A program made the position numbers and the translations under genes. The notes under the pieces are model-generated. The model saw nothing but the letters and a program-made list of their open reading frames with translations, was not told where the DNA came from and made no database searches. A stretch of DNA of 64,000 nt from Tomocerus qinae. Taxonomy: Eukaryota > Arthropoda > Collembola > Entomobryomorpha > Tomoceridae. The DNA lies in contig CM034546.1 in the NCBI GenBank assembly GCA_020055645.1, positions 17,298,001-17,362,000 of the forward strand. The letters are read 5' to 3'. Positions 37,056-48,559 of this stretch are shown piece after piece; the stretch's first letter is position 1; each line of letters opens with the position of its first letter.

Positions 37056-37069
37056 ATGGCTCCATTACG
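37056..37069 (+). pseudogene. Orphan first exon of a poly-knottin gene
   Basis: ATGGCTCCATTACG followed by GTAAGA. It matches the 14-nt first exon at 49772 in length, phase, upstream context (ATTAATCATTTCAA, then CTCAATACA) and donor. A foldback transposon sits 52 bp into the intron. Intron-like homology resumes near 38160-38290, but no cysteine-coding exon follows; an inverted IR pseudogene lies there instead. Confidence 0.65.
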
Positions 37070-37121
37070 GTAAGATTTTAATTGTATCTATTGTTTTGAC
37101 ACAACGTATTCTTTGCTTAAT

Positions 37122-38083
37122 GGATGCTATTTAATGGGACATTGAAGTAATTTAAAATGTCCCTGAATAATAATTTAAACGGTCATTTTTGAAGGTGTCC
37201 CTGCGAATAATTTAGAAAGCCCCTAAACAAAAATTTAAAATGTTCCTAATGTAAATGGTTGGGTTTTTAATATCTCTACTTTAAAAATATTTTTAAAACG
37301 TTAGATTCATTCCGCTTTCATCCGCTTTCATCCGGATTCCTCCGGATTCATCCGGATTCATCCGCTTTCATCCGGATTCATCCGCTTTCATTCGGATTCA
37401 TCCGCTTTCATTCGGATTCATCCGCTTTCATCCGGATTCATCCGTTTTCATCCGCTTTCATCCGGATTCATCCGTTTTCATCCGCTTTCATCCGGATTCA
37501 TCCGTTTTCATCCGGATTCATCCGTTTTCATCCGGATTCATCCGCTTTCATCCGGATTCACCCGCTTTCATCCGGATTCATCTGCTTTCATCCGGATTTA
37601 TCCGGTTTTCGCAAAAATAATCTTAACGTCTCAACAATGACCCCCAGCACAGTTAATAAATTTAAAGTATCGATCCTTTTCGTTGAAATTGTCTTTTGCA
37701 CATTCTAAACCTTTCGAAAATTAGGTAGCAAGAAATAACTAAAAAGTTTGGGAAAGAAACTCCCAACATACTTTTATAAATTAAACTTGAATCCGGATGA
37801 ATCCGGATGAAAGCGGATGAGTCCGGATGAATTCGGATGAATCCTCTGCTCTGAAAGCCCTGCCGTTTTACAGAAACGAAAACGGACTCACTTTGGGAAT
37901 CTAACGTTTTAAAAATATTTTTAAAGTAGAGATATCAAAAACCCAACCATTTACATTAGGGACATTTTAAATTTTTGTTTAGTGACTTTCTAAATTATTT
38001 GCAGGGACACCTTCAAAAATGACCGTTTAAATTATTATTCAGGGACATTTTAAATTATTTCAGTTACCCATTAAATATATTCC
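37122..38083. mobile_element. Foldback / MULE-like element with internal 10-bp minisatellite
   Basis: Inverted arms of about 180 bp. The left arm starts GGATGCTATTTAATGGG; the right arm ends CCCATTAAATATATTCC. Direct repeats TTTGCTTAAT flank both ends (37112-37121 and 38084-38093). Long arms with a 9-10 bp target duplication are typical of Foldback or Mutator-like elements. No transposase is visible. Confidence 0.85.
37305..37606. repeat. Minisatellite of alternating TTCATCCGCT / TTCATCCGGA units
   Basis: About 30 tandem 10-mers, alternating so that a 20-bp higher-order unit appears, with TTCATTCGGA and TTCATCCGTT variants. A short inverted counterpart (units of GGATGAATCC / GGATGAAAGC) lies at about 37790-37851 on the other side of the foldback element's centre. 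Confidence 0.9.
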
Positions 38084-38093
38084 TTTGCTTAAT

Positions 38094-38632
38094 TAAACCC
38101 TTTGACGCGCCGTTACATATTCACAGTTGAAAACGGAATTCCTAATTTAATTAAATAATTTGTAGATTAAAAGCGTATGTTTAAAGAGTTGCCAAGGAAA
38201 AGACTGAATTAAGATAGAAAAATGTCTGATTTTAATTCCACGGAAAATAAACAATACAACTGTCTTGTAAAATGGGATCTACATATTATATTACATAGGC
38301 ATCACTCATATTATAATTCCCCCTACCATTGCCCAACACAATATAAGCATTAAACTCGCCATTTAAGTATAACATAAAACTCTCTTTACACTAAATTAGG
38401 TTCACATCTTTCAAATCCAAATTTAGAAGGTATAATTTTTTATTCAATATTTTTTATTCAAATTCTTCAGTGTAATATGTGAAAAGTCGGCTAGTAGTTT
38501 TCCCTTTGCAAAAAAGACATTTATTTGCATTATCTCAAAACTCTTATGTTAACAAAAGACATTTAAGGATTACCGTATAATTGAATATTGGTTAGGAAAT
38601 AAAAATTGAAGATGAAGCAATTCGAGTATGTT
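38094..38632. other. Intergenic / decayed intron
   Basis: 38160-38290 resembles the poly-knottin intron near 49860-49900 and 42180-42280 (shared AAGAAAAGAC or AGGAAAAGAC blocks). Nothing coding is seen. Confidence 0.4.
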
Positions 38633-40974
38633 TTAATTGCAACGGGGAAATACCAAAATTTTTCGAATTTTGACTCCTGAACGCTTTTGTCGCCACCAGC
38701 AAAATATTGTTTTAATCTTACAGAAATCTACGTTGGAAATGAAATCGGCAATGTTATGAAGCAAAACAAATTTACCTTCCCAAAATAATGCGAAGAAGGC
38801 TAAAATGAAACCAGCAATAGAAATAGCAAAAATGGTAAAAATATTTGAATTATGAAAGGTCAATGGACGTGGCTCGTCCGGTCCCTATCAAAGCAATAAC
38901 TACATTGAGTGAAGTTAAAGTGATTGAAGACATCCATCAATTTTGCGTAGATACCGGATTCCACCGTATATATAGTATAAATTGTTTTTTAAATATTTCT
39001 TAATCAGAGTGTGCCTACTGTTACACCAAAAGTAATAGTATTGTTATCTGGAAACCCAATGTACAACGTTCGCTTTAGGTCGATTCCCTTGTTAATATCC
39101 CAATGAGATTCGTTTAAAATTCCATGAATACGGCTTTGCCTATCAATAAAGACTGACATATTACATTGAGAAATCCAATACTGAGATGACAATTGTGGAG
39201 ACACCGGAGGAAAGCGAAGTTAATTCATAAATGATTTTAAATTATGACCTAATAAGGCGGGGAAGATTTGTGTGTTACGATAGACGGTAAAAGGAAATTG
39301 AAATAGGCTTTAGAAATCCAAAGCTGATTTCACAGTTTCGAGAGACACGTCTTCAAATATGAGATCATGTGGAATGAAATATATTCCTTTCCTATGGATT
39401 TTTCGGCATTTTCTATAATTCTCTTCCTGTGTGAATTTATAAATTATAATTTATATTTCACTTGTGATAAAACAAAGCCTGGGACTGTAAGTTAATTGAC
39501 ATTAACCATGGCTCGTATGGATACTGGTCATTGAGTGGACTGGTATCGTCTAAAGCAGCAATTTCTTTAAAAGACTCGATTCGTCGTACATCTCTCGGTT
39601 CAGTTAAATCCGTGATGATGATGCCTGCATAGCCATAAGTGATAACGATGAACATCAGTAGATATAGACCCAGAACAATTTTGAACCAGAAATACTTTTC
39701 TATTATTTTTGGGTACCCGCAATTGTTGCATACTGTATAAGCACAGCAAGTGAAGATGAATTGGTGGATTTGGTTGTGCTTTAAATAAAAAGTGAGTTGG
39801 AAGAAGAATGTCACAAGGAATATTGTAGTCAGAATTGCAATCCATGCAGAAGGTTGAAATGGGCGAATGTAGCCGTAGAACGAAAGACTCTCATCCTCCA
39901 GAACCACGCAGGATATATAATTGTAACTGTCTGAGTTAGTTTCAATGCAAAAGTTTTTACTACTGTATGCATTCATGTCGTTCATTGAACTTTCGTATTG
40001 TATGTTTAAAAACAATACTTCATAACCGCATTCCTGAGCATCTGAAGTCATTGTTGAATTGGCTAGATTGTTTCAGACAATCGAAGTTAAAACTAGGGAT
40101 ACTTCGATATTGCCTCCACTGAAAGCAGATGAAAAGTATTCGTTCTTTAATATGGGACCACAATAGTGAATTTTAGAGGTCTCAGAAACAAAAATTTCTA
40201 CAAAACGATATTTAAAAAATCTCAACGAAACATCTTCTTGGCTCTTCTTTAAAAGTTTTCTGTCAGTATTGAATCTCTCTGACATATTGTATAATAAAAC
40301 CAAACTGTCCATGAATTTATTTGATCCCGATGTATCTTTATTTATAACTTTCTCTTGACATTCTCCATACAAATAGTAAATATTCTGTTATCTTCTTCAG
40401 CCAATGAATGTACAAACAAATGTTTCTCAGGTCCATAGAATTCTTTTTCAATGTTAGTCAAAAATTTAGTTTGATTTTTTCGGCTACCCAGAATTTCTTT
40501 TTGAACGAGAAAGTGTATAATATGATCATCTTCAATATTTTGGTCTGATCGTTGTAGCATATTTTCACCATGGATAGATAAGGCTTTTTGAATTCAACCA
40601 GATGATGATATGTGAATTGAAGTCCTACGTATTGAGTTACATATTTTCCCAATGCCACGTCGATCATATTTCTTGAATTCAAATCAACCGGAATATGCAC
40701 TATACATATGAATCTGTTATATATATGGCGAATGAATTGTCTGCGGATAATCGCACAACTGTAATGACGTCATAATTTCCCAATAAATAGTTGATTCCAT
40801 TTCCTTCTTTCTCACATTTCTATGCAGGGAAGTTAAATTTTTCTTCATTATATCAACATTAGTTGTGGAATAAGGCATTTGCATATCATGCAGATCTCTA
40901 AAAATCTTTGTAGTTTGTGGTGAATACGGTTTGTATAATATTATGTTGATGTAGCAATCCGTTTCTATTCCCAT
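38633..40974 (-). pseudogene. Ionotropic receptor pseudogene, relative of the 6178 gene
   Basis: Homology to the intact IR runs through the whole region but in at least six separate frames: 40974-40717 (N-terminal part), 40700-40458, 40560-40342, 40372-40073 (matches the KAYCGPPL region as IHYCGPIL), 40051-39458 (M1, pore, M2, ITDLTEP), 39204-39004 (S2) and 38863-38633 (M3 and tail). The segments do not join at GT-AG sites, so this is a decayed gene, not exons. M1/M2 features are clear: YAWLGLIV is replaced by SAWIAILT, and TNGYKG by TYGYAG. The block ISCVVLEDESLSFYGYI is identical to the intact gene at protein level but differs at silent sites. Confidence 0.82.
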
Positions 40975-41329
40975 TATGTTATTTACTTTAGTAAAATAAT
41001 TGCAATATTTGGTTCTTTCCGAATTGTTGTCATCGTGGAATGTAATCTCGAAATATTTCTGCAGCTTTTATTATTCAATGCTCAATTATACAGTAAGTAA
41101 TGTCTACGGAAGAAGTAATATTCCTTTCTCTTGCTTTGCAAAGTGTAGAATATTAGCTAGTAACTCTTATAATATGCTATTTTTAAGTATTTGGCTTTCG
41201 TTGGATAGAGGCCATCATATTCATTTACACTAGTTGACATTGCAGAGGGTAGCATTTTAATTGTGGATAAATTAGTTAATTACTACATGACACAAATGTC
41301 TATTGGAGCGCGCTTGGTTAAATAATTTC
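40975..41329. other. Intergenic region
   Basis: No supportable gene. The plus-strand frame at 41000-41233 overlaps the IR pseudogene's 5' flank and has no features. Confidence 0.4.
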
Positions 41330-42290
41330 CAATATACAAACTCTTGGGAAATTATATATTATGTAAGAATTTTAAACCCAACCACGTCATACGTAATTGC
41401 GAAAAGTAGGTCTGACCTCTAAATCATTGTGTATGAAAATTTTCATTTAAATTAATACTATACTCAATCATGGCCAAATAGATAAATAAATTCCCAAAAT
41501 TTATTGCAAAAAGTCCTGGAATCACCTACCATGGAATAAACATTAAAAAGAAGGGCATTGGATGACGCGTGTACTAAGAAACATGGGCTATGAAAACTAA
41601 ATTATTTAAAGGTAGAACCCGATATTGATTTGATACCAACAATTAAAAGCTATTTTTATCATTTTTTCTCTTCTATTCTATATACATATTCCCAAATGCA
41701 AGATGACCCAAAAATACTATTTAATTTCAGTAACTGGGTTTTTTATATTATTTTTTCTTGTCCTTCCAGCGGTCATATGCTAAATCTCATATGCAAAACT
41801 ATTACAATGTTTAAGAAATGAAAACATCTACCATGGTACATACATACTGAACGAAGACATTGTACGATGCATGTAAAGTAGAAGACATTAGTTTTCTAAA
41901 TAAAATAATGGCTCGCGGTTAGATTTTACATTTATTGTTTTTAAAAAACCTATTATTTGTTTATTTAAGATGCATTTAAAAATACCGTTTTCACCGCATA
42001 AACAGTTTTAATAGGATTGCCGAATTCAATGATATAAGTTGCATTGAATTGGTTTATCATTAGGTCAAATATCTGAATGGTTGAAGTCCACATTGAACAA
42101 TTTGGCTTTTAATGTAACAACAGTATGAGCCTGCCATTTCGTAGGTGTTTTAGGCGTATTATAATTGTTGGATCTACATGAAAATGAGTTGGCGAAGAAA
42201 AGACTGGAATAAACTAGAAAAATATTTGATTCTAATTTGGCTGAAAACTGACAAAACAAATTGCTTGTAAAATGGAACGTACATAACCTT
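41330..42290 (+). repeat. Decayed duplicate segment (copy A), with orphan first exon remnant
   Basis: 41330-41660 and 41840-41900 align in order with 45825-47345 and 47615-47700 (copy B), for example AAATTATTTAAAGGTAGAACC and ATTGATTTGATACCAAC. Copy A lacks the two transposons that split copy B. At 41908 ATGGCTCGCG followed by GTTAGA is a damaged version of the 14-nt first exon at 49772, with four bases lost. Confidence 0.65.
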
Positions 42291-43363
42291 CCCTCACCGT
42301 CTCCCCAACCCCCACTACAGCCGGCTGTAGTGGTGGTGGGTCTGCGTTGGGGGCAGCCCGACGCAGACTAGACATCAAGAAGACCTATATCTTCTAGTGA
42401 ATCTTTTTGCAAACCGTGATACAATGTAAATTGATTGAGATAAAACTGATGTCTTGAAAAAAGTTTAACATTTAAAGAAATTCCACCTACTTTCTAAATA
42501 CTCGAATAAATTTTTGATAAAGCAGTCTTTTTGCATTTTTCCTACTTTGATGCATAGTTATTTGCCCCATTTACCAAAACTTTACACATAAACAATTACA
42601 AAAAAGGAAACCACCAAAAATTTACTGATTTTTTAAAGGCGGTACTTCTCTTGCTTTTTTTGTAAAAATGGAGTTGCTTTTTTGCTCTCTGACACATGAC
42701 TACGATAATATTATAATCATAATATTTATTGACTTATTTTGACAAGTAACAGTATCAAATAATGCTAACATATTACCTAAGACTTAATATTTCGTGCTCA
42801 TTATTGGTAAATAATTATCATTAGAAAGCATTTTATGTTTTCATTATTTGTCATTTTTGAACACCATATTTCAATTTTCCTTTCTTAAGCTTCACCAAGG
42901 AGAAATTGACTATGGTCCCTTCTCATTTACAAAAAATTTGGTATTTATTGAGAGTTATGGTCAAAGTAAGTAAGAACGAGCAATACTTAACGTCGTCTAA
43001 TGTTTTCAATATATTGTAAAATAATTTTGATTATGTAAATTGCAGATGTCTTTAGACCAAAATCACAATTCAATTAATTGAATATAGTAAATAGATTACA
43101 AATATGGCTTCTTGCTGGTGGGCAAACCAGGATCTGCTTTCGAGGACCTAACCTGACCTAATTAAAACAATGACATTGATAATTTACGATTTTCCCTCTG
43201 CCTTACTCGCGAGCCGCAAATTTATATTTAAGGATATCGCCTATCAACTTATAATAATGTCACCAGCTGTAGATCACGTATTGAGATTAATTTCATCGGT
43301 AAACAGTTATTATATACAAAAGTTTGATGCCTAAGCGTGTTCAAATGTAAAGCAAAATCACAG
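42291..43363. other. Intergenic region with a short GC-rich palindrome
   Basis: CACTACAGCCGGCTGTAGTG at about 42313-42332 is a perfect palindrome, followed by an imperfect inverted GTCTGCGT / ACGCAGAC pair. The rest is AT-rich with no gene seen. Confidence 0.5.
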
Positions 43364-43368
43364 TACTG

Positions 43369-43702
43369 CACAGTGTTGCAGCAAGCTGCCTCAAACGGGC
43401 GTCAGGAAAAGAGGGGGCTGAGCTTAACTTTGAATGTTCCTATACTACTAATGCTAAATATGCGATTTTAAAATCGCTATATCTAACGCTACGAACGCAG
43501 CCGGCCCTTATAATTAATACGTATTCCTAATTCGAATGTAACGGTTCGAATGATGTATATGTCAATGCTCTCTGTCGATAGTGTCTATATTAAAAATGAA
43601 TTCGAAAAATTAGAATAGGATTTTCAATGTAAAATTCAAACGGAAAAGAGAGCGAACTCAGCTTTTAGACGCCCGTTTGAGGCAGCTTGCTGCAACACTG
43701 TG
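43369..43702. mobile_element. Transib-like non-autonomous transposon (CACAGTG ends, 5-bp target duplication)
   Basis: 334 bp with perfect inverted repeats of about 35 bp starting CACAGTGTTGCAGCAAGCTG. TACTG flanks both sides (43364-43368 and 43703-43707). A diverged duplicate of the flanks, inverted at about 47400-47460, reads straight through with a single TACTG, so it is an empty site. A CACWRTG-type heptamer start and 5-bp duplications are hallmarks of Transib and RAG-family transposons. No transposase is present. Confidence 0.82.
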
Positions 43703-43859
43703 TACTGGTAGTGTAGTCAACATAAAACGAAACGGAGATTGATATGTTCCAGGAAGTGTGTAAAGACTGGACGGATCAAAATTTTGGTTTTCATTTTACA
43801 TATATCCTAGGCATTTTGCTGATGTCCGCTCTGTACAAAATTTTCTGTAACAGATATAA

Positions 43860-45540
43860 CGTACTATACAAGAATACCGACCGAATTCCTTCCACATGTC
43901 CCACTATACGTTTATCCAATAGTAATGATGCTTCTTCGATACTGTAAATAATTCTTTACTCAATGCATCATTCACACAAAAATTAAAAAATGATTTGTAA
44001 ACTGTAAAGAACGCTGGGTTCGTAATAAACACCGGTAGTAAAGTTATGCTAAGAAGAAGCTAGACTCCGGATCTTTAATAAACACCGGGTCGTAAATAAA
44101 GCTTTAATAAAAGCCGGTTTGAAAGTGCAGAGTTAAAAGCGAAGAAGTAGTTTATAAAATTGAGTGGTTTAATAAATGGCATTTACAGAAATATATTAAA
44201 ATAGAAAGAAGGAATGTTTGACAAATCTTTCTTCAAAAAGATCTTTTTATTTTGAGAATTTGCTTGGAAATATTACTTTATAGACAAAAGATTTTTTTGA
44301 TTCATTCTGGCCGAACAATATTCCATGAAACCGAAAGAAATTGAACCAGATACAAAAGATATTCATACCGGTGCTTTATTAAGTTGAAAGTGTATAATTT
44401 TCTAAGTTTTATGGAGGTTTGAGAACATTGAGCTAATCTAGGAATCTATAGATTAGCTATTCCTAGATTCCTTGTATATCTAGGAACATTTAACGCGGAC
44501 ATTTTATGTACATTCATGAGTGATGGATACACCTCAGAAAAGTTTAGCAAATACCTCCGGTATAAATATATCTCACAACTAAAAAGGATTTCTTAGCAGT
44601 CTATAGTTATCTTAACTCTGGAATACAGCTGAATGCAGGTACTTATTTATTTGTCTAATCGTGGGGATTATTTGCCAGTGTAGACAAAGGCAAATGAAAG
44701 AAAGGGATGGATTTTAAAAACACATTTTTATTTTGCGATACTAAACAACACAAAGTACCTATATAAAATTGTGGCGGAATATATAGCATTTACAGAAAAA
44801 TATTATAGAAAAAAGGAAAGCTCATCCAAGTTTTCTTCAAAAGGGTTTATCCTTTTATTGTTTCTTCAGAGAAATTACCTGGAAATGTTTCTTTATCATC
44901 AAAGGATTTATTTTTTGATTCATGCTAACTGAAAATTATTCCAGGGAACTAAACAAAACTGAATCAGATACAAAACATTCGTACGAACAGTTGGTTTAGT
45001 AAATTAGAAGTGTATAATTGTTAAAGAGTCTCTGATTCTTAAGTAAGTTTGAAGACATTGAGCTAATCTGTTATATTTGGGAATCTGCTCAACGCATAGT
45101 AATATGTTTTTGATTTTCAGAATCTACGTCGATTTTTATCTAAAATGAGAATGAAAGCCCGATTTTTAAAGTTTAGTAATATACCTCTGGTATAAATATA
45201 TTTCACAACTAAAATAGAGTTCTTATAGTAGTTTATATTTATTTTAATAGGAAAAAAGGGCTCTATGCATGCTTTTATATCTGTTTGTATTGCATTGGTG
45301 ACTACACTACACTGTAGTGTAGAAAAATACATCGAAGGAAAGGGATACCTTCTAAAATAACCTTCTTATTTCTCATAGCACTCTGCAATGTAGTCTCAGC
45401 GATTGTAAAGCAATAATTTAAGTTCTATGAGTTATTGTGTGTATCATTTTATTTCGGCTTTTCAACAGCACTTTTACACTCCCATTAATCACTAAATACT
45501 CTAAATACAATACCCCCATTCATAGATGTAAACATCCCAT
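43860..45540 (+). repeat. Decayed duplicated 5' flanks of the poly-knottin family
   Basis: 43860-44035 aligns with 48296-48720 (GTACTATACAAGAATACCGAC, then ACTGTAAATAATTCTT). 44220-44480 and 44820-45110 repeat the same upstream block. Near 45483-45520 the sequence resembles the promoter and start of the 14-nt exon but reads ATA where the ATG would be. No gene is supported. Confidence 0.6.
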
Positions 45541-45730
45541 CCTTTTTACCCAACATCCCCATATCCCATCCACCATCCCATCCGGATGTTTGGATGGGCT
45601 GGGAGGGAAGGAGACAATTTCTTGGATGTTGATGTTGATGATAGGCTGGATGAGATGGTTTAGCTTATTTGGATGTTGGTGATGGGCTGGGTGGGATGGG
45701 TTTGGTTGTCACATCCTTTGGAGTGGATCG
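45541..45730. repeat. Low-complexity CATCC/GGATG repeats
   Basis: Imperfect short repeats: CATCCCATCC-type units followed by their complement GGATGGGCTGG / GGATGTTGATG, so the region can fold on itself. Confidence 0.6.
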
Positions 45731-45914
45731 GATGTGCTTAGGACATACAAAATGCGACGATACTTTCCAAGAAGCTTATTTTTAGAACTAAAGGGTTTGA
45801 AATAACCGACCGCAATGTAATTAATTTTCAATTTACAAACTCTTGTGAAGTCTATACGAATTTTAAACTCAATTACGAAAAGTATTTCTGATCTTTATAA
45901 TTGTGAATAAAATT

Positions 45915-46957
45915 TATATGTTAACGGCAATAAGTAAATTCAGGCATTAAGCTTAATGCCTAGGCAATAAGCTTAATGCCTAAAAATGCCCGGCATTAAG
46001 CTTAATGCCTAGTCTTTAAGCTTAATGCCTTGGCTTTAAGCTTAATGCCTGAATTTTACACGGCATTAAGCTTTATGCCTGGTCTTATTGCCTGATTTGA
46101 TTGGAAATCAATGTAAATAGAAAAAATTTAAGTCTTATATACACATTCGATGTGTATTTATGTAAAATGTAAATGTACACGGTTAGGGTTAGTCATTTAA
46201 ACAATATGGGATATTTAAATGTATTTTAATTTCATAAATTTTATTAATTAATGCTCAATGTTACCACCTCCTCCAATCGGATTTCCCAATAGAGTTGCAT
46301 TGGAGATGCTAGGATTTCTGATCTAAATGTGAAGAAATGACTCCACGAGATAACAATAGAATTAGGACACAGGCAAATCTATAAGTTTATAGTTTATTTA
46401 AATGAAATATGATCGATCCGATTTACTCTAAAATACTGAGGTAAATTATAATATTAGTGACGTGGTAGTGGTGATTACGTGGGTAGCGTTGAGCTAATGA
46501 TGATGGCACTCCTCATAAGTCATTGGCCAGCCCTGAGTATGGATAAATAAAGATGACAATTTTTGACGATTGATATTTTTCCTTTGGAGACACTTTAAAT
46601 CACGCATTTACCAGACCTAGCATTTTTGTAAAATTTATGAAATTAAAATACATTTAAATATCCCATATTGTTTTAAATGACTAACCCTAACCGTGTACAT
46701 TTACATTTTACATAAATACACATTGACTGTGTATATTAGACTTAAATTTCTTCTATTTACATTGATTTCCAATCAAATCAGGCAATAAGACCAGGCATTA
46801 AGCTTAATGCCGTGTAAAATTCAGGCATTAAGCTTAAAGCCTAGGCATTAAGCTTAAAGACTAGGCATTAAGCTTAATGCCGGGCATTTTTAGGCATTAA
46901 GCTTATTGCCTAGGCATTAAGCTTAATGCCTGAATTTACTTATTGCCGTTAACATAT
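45915..46957. mobile_element. Long-inverted-repeat element with arms made of a 20-bp palindrome array
   Basis: Inverted arms of about 325 bp (45915-46245 and 46630-46957), nearly identical, starting TATATGTTAACGGCAATAAG. Each arm contains five to six copies of the palindrome AGGCATTAAGCTTAATGCCT or one-base variants. It interrupts duplicate copy B; copy A near 41445-41460 is unbroken. The flanks are TA-rich, so the exact ends and target duplication (possibly TA) are uncertain. No coding sequence. Confidence 0.85.
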
Positions 46958-46995
46958 ATATGTCAATATAATGTTCATTTGGTAACTAATACCAT

Positions 46996-47169
46996 CAGGC
47001 ACGTATCCAGAAATTTGGTCAAGGGGGGCGCAAGCAAAAATAATGTGAAACATAAGACATATTCGCGCGAAGCGCGAAAAATTTTTGCCATTTTTAGAAA
47101 AAATCCTCTCTTTTTCTCAGATGTAGGGGGGTGCTGCGCCCCCTCGCCCCCCTACAGGATACGTGCTTG
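46996..47169. mobile_element. hAT-type MITE, 174 bp
   Basis: Ends CAGGCACGTATCC and GGATACGTGCTTG form a 13-15 bp inverted repeat. Perfect 8-bp target duplication AATACCAT at 46988-46995 and 47170-47177. The paralogous segment near 41463-41490 lacks it. The GC-rich inner part has GGGGGTGC / GCGCCCCC arms. Confidence 0.88.
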
Positions 47170-47177
47170 AATACCAT

Positions 47178-48295
47178 AGTCAACCAATAGACAAATAAAT
47201 AAATTTCCTATTTTGTAAAAAGACCTGGAACCATTAACCATGGAATAAACATGGAAAATAATGGCATTGGAAGGTGAATGTACAATGAGACATCAGAATT
47301 AAGATTTAAATTATTTAAAAGTAGAACCTGAAATCGATTTGATACCAACTATCTCAACTATACTTAACTATAAGCTTCTACTATATAAACGTATCGCTTT
47401 GTAATGACTAGACTACCAGTACTGATTTTGCTTTACATTTCATCACGCTTAGTAATCAAAAATTAGTCTACTAAATAGTCAACGGTGTATTGATGAAATT
47501 CCTAGCAATAGATGCGCAGTAGCTAGAAATTTACTTATATCAACATTTTTCTAGCACACTGTACTGTGCTAGGTCAGCAGCTAGTATTTTATATGGCAAC
47601 ATTCCTAAATGCTAAATGAATCAGAAATACGACATTGTACGATGCGTTTATTAGAAGACATTGGTTTAGCTTCTGGGATTTAAATAATTATTTAAAGACC
47701 AAGGAGAAATCGATTCGATATACACTGTCACCATGTCAATTTAATTTACACTGTGTGGATTATTTTTCCTTTTCTAAACTTCCCTATTTACTGCAATGCC
47801 GTAAGCATAATTCTCAATTTAGCAAAACCTTATCTTGGTGATGGAGAACACAATTCTTGAGAATCTTTAGGAGGAGAATTTCTTGAAGGGTGAGAGTGCA
47901 AAATGTCAAAGATGAGCCTACTTTAGATGAGGGTGAAATAAGACTAGGTTGGCCAGCAAAGTGTAACTCTAGAATCAATTTATTTACAAGGAGAGTGATA
48001 GTGTTTCAGAGGACAGCAGAATTGCAAGTGTCATAATTCACTCTTAAAGGTGTAGGGAAGTAGGGTTACTTATAACAAAGGGATGACACATTTTAACTTT
48101 CATTCAACGAGTTTTATCAACCCAAAGTCTCATACATTCAAATTTCCATGCAGCTTCAAAAGAATAAATATGCAGTTAATTCTCTAGGAGTCATACATAC
48201 TTATAGACTCATATATTTTCAGAATTTCAGCCCAAAAGTTCAATACATCTAGGTCAGGCCCGTTAAACCGAGGCACTACGTTAAACCGCACCGTA
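47178..48295. repeat. Duplicate segment copy B (right part) and intergenic DNA
   Basis: 47178-47345 and 47615-47700 match copy A (41460-41660, 41840-41900). 47400-47460 is an inverted duplicate of the Transib-element flank (empty site). From 47700 to 48295 nothing recognisable was seen. Confidence 0.55.
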
Positions 48296-48415
48296 GTACT
48301 ATACAAGAATACCGACAGAATTTTACAAACATGTCTCAATATTCGTTTATCTAATTGTAAAGATACTTCCTTAGTACTGTAAATAATTCTTCCCCTAATT
48401 CATCCTTAACACACA

Positions 48416-48536
48416 AAGTGACGACATGCTCCAGAAAACTGGTTTCCCCCAACCAGTTCTCCGACTAGACATAGGGAGAAAGTGGTTGGAAAGAACTGTT
48501 TGGGAGAAACCAGTTTTCTGTAGCATGTCGTCACCT
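48416..48536. mobile_element. Short hairpin MITE
   Basis: About 120 bp and almost entirely an inverted repeat: GTGACGACATGCT, CAGAAAACTGGTTTC and the complements. The nearby block ACTGTAAATAATTCTT occurs on both sides (48376 and 48612), so flank sequence is also duplicated. The superfamily is unclear. Confidence 0.6.
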
Positions 48537-48559
48537 TGCCACTGAGAGACGTAGACATA

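Noticed and set aside
37305-37606. Regular short repeats that could suggest a CRISPR array
   Set aside because: The units are contiguous 10-mers with no unique spacers, and the host is a eukaryote; this is a minisatellite.
43744-43947. 67-residue frame next to the Transib-like element
   Set aside because: It has a hydrophobic stretch but no known domain, and its second half is the flank repeat also at 48296, where the frame is not kept.
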